64,000 bases of DNA from Apodospora peruviana (Eukaryota > Ascomycota > Sordariomycetes > Sordariales > Lasiosphaeriaceae): NCBI GenBank assembly GCA_033439685.1, contig JAUEDM010000004.1, forward strand, positions 868,001-932,000, in the 5' to 3' direction. The translations under genes and the position numbers were made by a program. This document shows positions 55,590 through 64,000 of this stretch, in pieces. Position 1 is the stretch's first letter, and each line of letters starts with the position of its first letter. The notes beneath the pieces are model-generated. The model did no database searches. It saw nothing but the letters and a program-made list of their open reading frames with translations, and was not told the DNA's origin.

Positions 55590-58084
55590 TTAGGAGGCGC
55601 CTGGAGGGGGGAGGGTCTAACACGCGAAGAAGCTCAATTAGCACAGCTGTCCAAGTGAATGTAGATATCCGTATGTTGCGGGCATTGCTGCTCGCAGGCA
55701 GATCAACGGTACTGCATAAACTGGACGATCTTTAAAGCCCAGCAGACCGGAAGCGTAGAGTCACACACGAGATTGGGAATGCGCGAATTGATATGCGACG
55801 ACTTACAAGGAGAATTAAACAGGTGCGCGAATGCAGGTTCATTTGACGACAGTGAAGTCGTCAAATAAACGCGCGATATGGATTAGTTGGTATTATTCCT
55901 CGGTTTGGCGATGGCAAGCAGCAGTAAGAAACGAAGGTCGAAAGGAATGCGTGGCCGGAGGGTGTGCGAATTATTTGTTGTCAGCTAAAAGATCCGAATT
56001 GCGATTTTTTTTCCTTGCTCGAGGTCCCAGAGGCCTTCTTCGGTTGGTCCAATGTGCCGGGATATGCAAGCTTAGAGCCTTAACATGGCTTAGCTCCCGG
56101 GGAAGGTGTTGCGGGTAGATTCGGAGCGCTGACTATTAGTTAGACTCACCAGGCGGCCCCCCGTTTTAAGGAACACGCTACCAGGGAGATGAACAGCTCG
56201 ACAACGACAGCCCCAAGAGATGCGATTTCTTGCCCCAGTGTCTACTGAATTTTGAGGTAGGGAACGGAAGGTGTATTTAGGTAGAACCTCAGGAGCATCA
56301 AGAGGCCAAAATACGTTCAGATCGCAGGAAGGAGGCGATTACGTATACCAACCAGAAGACAGATCAGATACCTTAGGGCTGTGAAAGTTCCGTTCCATTA
56401 CCCACGACCGACACGACAGGGATAGTGTGCGTGTCATTCACGCCTTGATGCTCTGTCCTCTGCCACCTCCCCACACCTTCCTGCTCATGCCTTCCTTTTC
56501 GTTTCCACGCGAATCTGCCTCTTTCCCAAGGTGGACACCAAGGCAAGCAAGAGGTGACGAATGGGACCAGGTGCGCGGAAGCCTCGGACGCGGGCTGAAA
56601 TGGTGTGGGGACGGGTTTGCTTGGCCCCCCGCGACACGTCAAACGAAGACAAACCGGACACGAGGCATTCGGCGGCGGGATTCCGTGGGTCAATTCAAGC
56701 ATTTTCTATGCTACCGTAATTTTAAAGGCCCCCAAAAGGACCAGGTTAGACTCTAACAGACAAAAGTATTTCACATCCTGTGCTGTGTGATAAGATACCA
56801 TCTCTGGAATTACGGGTTACCCCTACTCGATCAAACTAAGGTATTCCCCAGGTTAACTCCAGACATGGTTCCAAGGGGCAGGTCCTAGGACAAGCTAAGG
56901 CCTCGCCAGGCCGCTGGGATATTGCATGTTGCTTCTTTCCAGCTCCTTCAAGCTTGATCTGAAATGAAACATTTCGATAAAATTTTCAAGCTTCATGCGC
57001 CAATGCTCATTCCATGAGTGTGTTGCAGTACATGAACGAACGCATAGAATTTCTTGAGCAATCACGGAACAAACATGATCTGGAGGGGTACTCCGTACAA
57101 GCGATCCCTTCACCGCACATATGGTTATCAGATCGATGTCCTATTTAGGAACTGTGCCTGAAAGGAAAGGAGTCACACGTGCATTGGTGACGAAAATGCC
57201 CCGCATGCGAGTCGGACTCTTCATCTCCCCGACTTATCAGTCCTTTGACCGTTCCTCCGAGTCCGTTCCGGTTATCACCGAGGTGCGTCGGCGCAGCGGC
57301 ATCAGGAGGTGAGGTATGACATCGTGAGACGTCAGAACTGTCCTAATTGCATACAGTTGCTTCAGCTCTTCTGGTCAATTGCCCGGATGAGAAAGTTGGC
57401 GATGCAATTCGGTTCGTTGATGGGACTTGCTCGTGATGATGGCCTGTACCACAATAAACCCCGATTTATTCGCGTCTCTCCCAGGGACAAATGCAGCACT
57501 GCCACTTCTCACTCCCGTCTCTCCCCGGTGTCGTAGCAGACCCACAGCTTACGGAAGCGGCCCGAGACAGCGGATGTCGGCAGCTGCGCCGAGCTTCGAC
57601 GGGAAGGGGAAGTTATTCGCGTTACAACCAAACATGCATCTGCAGCAATTGCTAGTGTAGCTTGCACTAGTTCTAAAAGTCTAGACCTGTAGAACAAAGG
57701 TGCATTCCCAAAGATGGAAGTTTTTGCTCATGATTCCTCCATGATTGTCTGAGAAAGGAAAGCTCCCGTCTTTGCGTCTCTCCAACACCATGGAACCCAA
57801 CCCCGACTGGTCGCCCCACACTTTCTTGGGATCAACCCCGCATGAGACTTCCCCTCTCAGTACCTGACTATCAGAGGCTGATCAACTTCAACCGTGGCGT
57901 CATTGAAGCCATCATGACATTCCCCGTCGGTGAAACCAACCCCGGGATCTAGATCAAATCTGAAAGGGGTCTTTTGGCTTAGCCTGTCTAAAGTTTTCAC
58001 TGGCCAATTCAACCCTTTCTTGAGTGGTGTCGGCTTTCATCCCCTTTTGCCCCGCATCCTTTAAACCAACACTCAGACATAAGC
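55590..58084. other. Intergenic, 2.5 kb, no supported gene
   Basis: Divergent spacer between the PPR gene and ERG8. The open frames present (up to 109 codons) have no domain and overlap each other on both strands. It holds both promoters. Confidence 0.6.
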
Positions 58085-59592
58085 ATGACCGGCCAAGAGC
58101 TTTCGACAGTTGCCGTCTCGGCCCCCGGCAAAGTCCTGCTCGCGGGCGGCTACCTCGTCCTCGACCGGGCCTACTCCGGGCTCGTCTTCGGGCTCAGCGC
58201 CCGGATCAACGTCGTCGCCCAGGAGATCGCGACCAGCGAGGGCGTCCATCTCAACGAGATTGTCGTCGAGAGCCCTCAGTTCCTCGAGGCCCAGTGGCGC
58301 TACGGCTACCACCTCGCCGACCAAGATGGCGGCATCAAAGTCACCCAACTGCAGGTGTAAGTCAGTCCCGTTCCCAACCAATTTTCCCCCTCCTTCACCA
58401 GGGATAAGCTAACCTCCCCTATCCTTGCTGCTATGCTAGCGGCTCGCGTATTGTTTCAAACCCCTTCGTGGAGACGACGCTCAACTACGCCCTCACGTAC
58501 ATCGCCCGCGCGGGTCGGTACAAGCCCTCGCACAGCGTCAAGGCCGCCCGCCTAACTATTCTGGCTGACAACGACTACTACTCCCAACCGACGACAACGA
58601 CTTCCACCTCCGAGCCACCCTCGTCGTCTTCTGAGACTCCGCCCGCCTCCTCCATCAACGCCACGCGCGCCATCGCCGCCGGCCGCTTCGCCCGGTTCCC
58701 CACCACTTTGTCAGGTGCCCATAAGACCGGACTCGGTTCTTCGGCTGCGCTGGTCACGGCGCTCACCGCCGCCCTGCTGACGCACTACCTCGACCGTCTG
58801 CTCTTTGGTCTCGACACCGACCAGGGCAGGCAGGTGCTGCACAACCTCGCGCAGGCGGCCCACTGCGCCGCCCAGGGCAAGGTCGGCAGCGGGTTCGACG
58901 TCGCGGCGGCGGTGTACGGGTCTTCGCACTACAGGCGGTTCTCACCGGCGATCTTGGGACAACTGCCGGAGGCTGGCGCGCCCGGGTTCGCGACGCAGCT
59001 GGGGCGGGTTGTCGACGGAAAGGAGGAGGACGGCGCAAAATGGGATACTGAAGTCATTAAAGATGCGGTGAGCTTGCCGGCTGGTGTGGCGATGCGCATG
59101 TGCGATGTCGATTGCGGGAGTCAGACTGTTGGCATGGTTAAGCAGGTGCTCGCGTGGCGGGCGAGGGAGCCCGAGGCTGCGAAGGAGCTCTGGGATGAGC
59201 TGCAGAGACGGAATGATGCGCTTGCCAAGGTGCTGAAGGATGGAAAGAAGGACGAAATTAGGGGGGCTATCAGAAAGGTCAGGGAGTATGTCAAGATGAT
59301 GGGGGATAAGAGCGGGACGCCGATCGAGCCGGATAGTCAGACTGAGCTGCTGGATGCGCTGGAGGGTGTGGAAGGGGTGTATGGGGGTGTGGTGCCCGGT
59401 GCGGGCGGGTTCGATGCCGTGGCGCTGCTAGTAAGGGACGATAAGGAGTCGGTGGTTAGGTTGAAGGAGTTCTTGGAGGACTGGAGTCGGGAGAAGGGGA
59501 GCAGGATCACGCTGATGGATGTGAAGGGGGAGATGGAGGGTGTGAGGCATGAGACGTTGGATCATTATCAGGGGTGGCTTCGGGAGGTATAG
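58085..59592 (+). CDS. ERG8: Phosphomevalonate kinase (mevalonate pathway), two exons
   Basis: Exons 58085-58356 and 58440-59592 give 474 residues; the 83-nt intron (GT|GTAAGT to GCTAG) is phase 2. The enzyme turns mevalonate 5-phosphate into the diphosphate for isoprenoid and ergosterol synthesis. GHMP-kinase features are the N-terminal VSAPGKVLLAGGYLVLD, the nucleotide-binding KTGLGSSAALVTALTAALL and the C-terminal GVVPGAGGFDAVALLV. NPFVETTLNYALTYI and GKVGSGFDVAAAVYGS are further ERG8-type blocks. A Ser/Thr/Pro-rich insertion (TTTTSTSEPPSSSSETPP) sits before the kinase motif. Length agrees with fungal ERG8 (about 450-480). Confidence 0.94.
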
Positions 59593-60469
59593 GTACCTAG
59601 GGCATGCAGACCGCTTGGTAAGAATGGATCTTGTTGGGTAGGCGTATTTTGCGTCGCCATGGGTATGGAAACAAAATTATGAATATGCGAAGATAAAAGT
59701 TCAACTTCAATTAAATATACTACTACCATTAGCAGCGTCGTTTAGCAGCCAGTCATAAAGGTCAGAAGTTCATCTTGATGAGTACTGCTTGATCTCATGA
59801 ACGATGGGAGCGTCGTAGTTCGCCTATTTCACATCAACGGTGACTTTTTGTCTTCTTTCAGGGATATATATGACTATAATATAAATGCCGAGCTGTATTA
59901 TTATTTTGTTTTGGATAATACTGTCTCTCCTTCCCCGTCCACCTTGTCAAATGACCAACCTGTGCAGTTTTATCCTTCTTGCTCGTAATAACCCGAACGT
60001 AAAACATTTCCCTTCGACCAAAAGCCCGCATTCGGTAATCCTGCCATATCGAGGCTTACCGCTCACCCCTATTCCCCAACCCCCTTACAACCACGAGTAG
60101 TAGTGAACAGAGAATCAAGTATTATCGATGTATTGAAGGATAGTCAGGAAAATGGAAAAGATTGATAAAGAAACATGATATAACGGACCCATTCAAACGA
60201 AGAAGAATGCAAATCTATATGAGAGTAACGAAAACCTCGTTGCTTTTTTTGTCTGGCCTTACAATCCTCGAACCGAAAGGACATGAGTTAAAAAACTGAA
60301 TGAGGAATAGAAATAATGTGTATGGTGCTCCAGATCGTAACCCAAGCAAAAGGAAAACAGCGGTAGTGGTACAGAGAAACCTCCATCTAGAATAGAGACA
60401 ATAAGAAATAAAATGGACGAGGGTTACTTTTTGTGGTGTGAGAGACAACATGGTATCCTGAGGCCATCT
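59593..60469. other. Convergent intergenic region
   Basis: No gene seen. It is AT-rich in the middle and likely holds the ERG8 and small-protein 3' UTRs. A GGTACCTAGG palindrome lies at 59592-59601. Confidence 0.6.
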
Positions 60470-61383
60470 CTATTCCATTATCCAACCCACCACCCACATC
60501 ACATTCGAGCAGCAGGTCTGTAGATAAAGGATCAAAACATCCCTTTCCCTAACCAACCTCGGGCTGCCCCTAGGCGACAACGGACTAGCCGGGCTGCTGA
60601 GCTGAAAATCCGCCACCGCCGCGTCAAGTTGTGATGAACCGGCCGTCGAGACGGGAGACACAGGGTGCATTGTCGTCATGGGCGGGTGCTGTTGCAACGG
60701 ATTACTGAGCGGAGGAAGGGGTAGCGCTCTTTCTCTTTGCCGCGTCAACGAGCGCGAGCGTGTCGTACTACTACGCGTGCTCGTCGACGCTGACAAACCG
60801 CCGCGCAGTGAACCGTCTGACGAAGGAGGTTTTCGGATGATGTTGCTGCTGTTGGTGTAATCGAGTAGACTGCTCGTGCTCCCGCTACCGCTGCCGCTAC
60901 CGCCGCTGCTGGTGGCTTGTTGATGATGACTGTGGAGGTCGGATATCGTGTTGAGACGGTGTAGTGCCGATATTACCATTGCCGGTACTGGGCGGTGATG
61001 ATGGTTATCGTCATCGTGGTTGGCGATGCCGACGCATTTTGCTGCTGCTTGTTCGCGGAGGACGCAGATTCTGGTTGACTGAAGTTAGCATTGTTGATGA
61101 TTAGGTACGGAGTTGAAGTTTTGGCATGGATGGAGGGATAGGTGAGGTAAACGTACTCGTAGTACTCGTTTTCGGTGAGACCGGGAATTGCGGTCACCTC
61201 CTTTTTGAAGTTGAATGGCTCCGACTGTTGACAAGGCTGACAGTCAGTATCCTTACTGCCAGAGATATGTGCTCAAGAGATACTTACAATCACCAACTGC
61301 CTCTTGACGCTCTTCCTCCGCCGAAATCTAACGATGTCCTGGAACGAGGAGTAGAGCCTCTTGACATCGGAACAGAGTCGCAT
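60470..61383 (-). CDS. Conserved fungal protein of unknown function, three exons
   Basis: Exons 61383-61288, 61224-61157 and 61070-60470 give 254 residues (intron phases 0 and 2). The N-terminus MRLCSDVKRLYSSFQDIVRF leads into a basic RRRKSVKRQLVI. Next is SEPFNFKKEVTAIPGLTENE, then, after intron 2, YYEICVLREQAAAKCVGIAN. This order (short helical head, SEPFNFKKE, PGLTENE, LREQAAA) is, as far as I recall, shared with small fungal hypothetical proteins. The C-terminal 150 residues are low-complexity (Ser, Gly, Thr, Pro). The second acceptor (CCAG|AATC) was chosen because the AG 7 nt upstream leads to an early stop; the chosen one joins the long final frame. No enzymatic motif, no signal peptide. 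Role unknown, perhaps a regulatory adaptor. Confidence 0.78.
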
Positions 61384-62426
61384 GGTAACGATGTATGTGT
61401 GATGAAGATTAAGTTTTTGGATATAGTAAAATGAGCGAAAAGAGTTGGAGTTGATTAGAAGGTGCCGAATGGACGGCCCTTGGGTGTATGGTATCAGGTA
61501 ATCGAAAAAAAGAGAATGGTCGCCGATCAAGTTGTGAGAGACGGGATGAGCCCGAGCTGAATACTTCTTCTAGAAGGCCGGCCGCAACCTCAAAATCCCG
61601 TGGATACCTCTACCAGCACCTGATGTGTAGCGAGAGGGGGAACAAAGAATAAAGAATCAAGAATCGCGAGAAGACTGCGCTGATGAAGGATGCAAGATGT
61701 ATGTATGCCAATACGAGAGTGATAAAGAGAATGACGGCAGAACCAGCAGAGAGAGTGTAAGGCAGGTTCAGTGTGCGGAACAGACAGCAGGGACGGAATG
61801 ACGGCGCCAACAGAGAGAGACAATGAACGAGGAGCTGAGTAAAAAAGAGACAAGGAGTATGGCGACGATTATCAAGCAACCATCTGATCAAAGACCGAGA
61901 TTCGTTCCACGATACCCCTTTTGTAGTTGGCAGAAGAACGTCAAATCCTTCCACTGACACAAAGACAAAAAGGGCTGGGAGCTTTTACATAGCTCGTGGT
62001 GGATGAGGTAGGAGATGTTAAAGAAGATATACTGACCGATGGTGTGAAGGGACCCAGATGGCTGGAACGCGCCCCTTGACTAGGGTACCACCCGCATGCG
62101 GGATGAGGGTTGATGGATAGCGGATGCGGGACAGTTGGCATGTGGTTGGAATGTGAAAGGGTTCCGTGGAAACTTCACACCACTCCGGCAAACCCATTGG
62201 AATGGAGATTCAGGGTGACTTCCCACTGATTTTACTTTTTTTCAAGACATGAAGGTAATTGCCTTAGTGAGGAACGCTAATCGCTGGGGGTAAAAGCAAG
62301 AAATCCAAGGGAAATAATATACGAACGGTGTCTTCACTTGCCCTGCCGTGAAAACGCGCTCTGGGCACGCTTGAGTGCATCCCTTGCAGATTTTCTCCAT
62401 CGATGCTTCCGACCGGGTTTTCCGTC
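61384..62426. other. Intergenic, no supported gene
   Basis: Promoter side of the small conserved protein gene and 3' region of the aldehyde dehydrogenase gene. Short hydrophobic frames (61590-61960, minus) have no family resemblance. Confidence 0.55.
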
Positions 62427-63940
62427 CTACTTGGTGTCATCCTTCAAATGGTAGCTCTTCAACTTTACAAACTGTTCAAATCCGAACCGGCTCAATGTGA
62501 CACCTTTTCCAGAGTTCTTCCATCCCGTCCAGGCCAGATCCTGTGAAATGTCTCGGTCAGTGGAAAGTGCGACATGCCAACGCAAGAGTCCAGAACTTAC
62601 CGGGCTAGGGAAGTCACAGCGATTGACGAAGACGGTTCCGGCTTCGACCATGTCACACAGCTCATATCCCTTTTCTGCATCTTGTGTCCAGATGCTGGCG
62701 GTGAGACCGAATTCGCTGTCATTCATCAACCTGATGGCCTCCGTGTCGCTCTTCACCTTCATGATCGGAATAACGGGACCGAAAGTCTCGTCCGTCATCA
62801 CCAACATGTTGTGATGAACATCTGTGAGCAGTGTTGGCGCGACGAAATTTCCAACTTCCCGCAATTTGGTGAATGTCGGGTTCTCGGGAGTGTAATTCTT
62901 CGCACCCTGTTCTAGGGCGTCCTTGATGTGTGCTTCGATGGTCTCCTTTGACTGCTTCGAAATGACCGGTCCAATAGTTGTTGTTTTGTCCAGAGGGTCT
63001 CCCAGTTTGTATCCCTTAAGAACATTCTGTACAGCTGCAACAAACTCGTCATGGATCCTCTCGTCCACATAAACGCGCTCTATCGAACAGCAGCTCTGGC
63101 CCGAGTTGAAGAGGGCGCCATCGACAATCTCCTCCGCTACCGAAGCGATGTCGACATCTTCACGAACATAGGCGGGATCTTTGCCTCCAAGCTCGAGTCC
63201 GACATTCACGAGACGATCCGACGCAGCACGCTGGACCGCCAGGCCACCGGCAACCGACCCAGTGAAGCAAACAAGGGCAACCTTTGGGTTCCGCACGATC
63301 GACTCGATGATGGTAGGTGATCCCGAGTGGAAGTACTGAATCACGCCGTCTGGCAGACCCGCCTCCTTGAAGATATCGAATACCTGCTCAACGATGGTGG
63401 GCGTCTGTGGCGAGGGCTTGAGAATGACCGAGTTACCAGCCAAGAGTGCCGGGATCAAGGAATTGACAAGAATAAGATAAGGATACTACGTGCGGTCAGC
63501 TAAGTATCAGCACCGTTGGACGACTGAGCACATACATTCCAAGCAAATATAATCAAGACTGGCCCAACCGGGACCTTGCGGATGAATCTCTTGAAGCCCT
63601 TCTCAGGCTTCCCCTGGGTGTCTTGAAGGACTTGGTCACTGATTTCCAGCAGGTACTCGGACCTCTTAACGGCGGTGGCGATCTCCGAGGGCGTGTAAAC
63701 AATGGGACGGCCCATCTGGAAGGTGAGCTCCCTGGCGAGTTCATCCTTCTTCGCCGCGAGCAGTTCGAGTGCCTTGCGGATGATGATCTGGCGGTCGACC
63801 AACGGAGTATAGCGCCACTCATTGAAAGCCTTAGTTGCAATCTCGGCGATCTCCTCGAGGTCCTCCGCTGAGACGCCGTTGCGGGAGAGGATGGGCTCGC
63901 CGTTTATTGGAGAAATGGTCTGAATCACCTCGACGGACAT
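62427..63940 (-). CDS. NAD(P)-dependent aldehyde dehydrogenase, three exons
   Basis: Exons 63940-63536, 63485-62601 and 62540-62427 give 467 residues (both introns phase 0). ALDH signatures are in order: VPVGPVLIIFAWNYPYLILV, ILKPSPQTPT, the cofactor turn FTGSVAGG, ELGGKDPAYV (general base E233), FNSGQSCCSIERVYV (catalytic Cys C267 in GQSC), and DETFGPVIPIMKV with the conserved EtFGPV. The C-terminus is GWKNSGKGVTLSRFGFEQFV. Length and motifs place it among short (~460) class members that resemble succinate-semialdehyde and aliphatic dehydrogenases, but substrate is not fixed. It lacks a targeting presequence, so it is probably cytosolic. A start codon with no upstream exon fits well. Confidence 0.94.
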
Positions 63941-64000
63941 GGTGGCAGCTGGGCGGGTGGTAAAAGATTTGGGAGAATGAAATGAGAAGTTGAGAAGATT

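Overview
The window is nuclear DNA of a filamentous ascomycete, most likely a Sordariomycete (Sordariales-like). The signs are short 50-100 nt spliceosomal introns with GTANGT-type donors, two intron-bearing tRNA genes, Zn2Cys6 regulators, a secreted GH7 cellulase, a GH18 chitinase with a propeptide, and roughly one gene per 3 kb on both strands with no operons. Exon structures were worked out by hand from reading frame, splice consensus and family conservation. For the multi-exon models, exon lengths sum to a whole number of codons.

Layout. 0-9 kb: tRNA-Pro(AGG), a C2H2 zinc-finger protein, tRNA-Glu(CTC), then a DHA2-type MFS exporter divergent from a Zn2Cys6 regulator across a 0.9 kb intergenic region. 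9.7-10 kb: a 73-residue Ser/Gly-rich protein with a TATA box. 10-14.8 kb: gene-poor, ending in a decayed coding remnant. 14.8-18.4 kb: a fungal polytopic membrane protein divergent from a membrane-anchored alpha/beta hydrolase. 18.7-20.5 kb: a half tRNA-Glu pseudogene that keeps intron sequence, then a frameshifted coding remnant. 21.3-28.9 kb: PRPP synthetase (12 coding exons, one of 7 nt), a PTEN-like phosphatase, and a TMEM33/Pom33-type protein with a 16-nt exon. 30-36 kb: a single-pass membrane protein, a Cdc25/Acr2-type rhodanese and an S41 (CPAF-like) protease-family protein with a probable GPI signal. 37-49 kb: secreted GH7 cellulase, GH18 chitinase and a second Zn2Cys6 regulator, separated by long non-coding spans. 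50-64 kb: a second single-pass membrane protein, a long PPR protein, phosphomevalonate kinase (ERG8), a small conserved fungal protein and an aldehyde dehydrogenase.

How the genes relate. There is no convincing biosynthetic cluster. Housekeeping genes (PRPP synthesis, isoprenoid synthesis, ER/nuclear-pore membrane shaping, organellar RNA expression) are mixed with secreted-enzyme and signalling genes. Two head-to-head pairs may share promoters: MFS exporter/Zn2Cys6 factor, and membrane protein/hydrolase. No intact transposon, CRISPR array or viral element was seen.

The most notable features are the micro-exons, the tRNA pseudogene that copied its intron, the two gene remnants, and a 28-nt T tract ending in a decoy splice acceptor inside an MFS intron.
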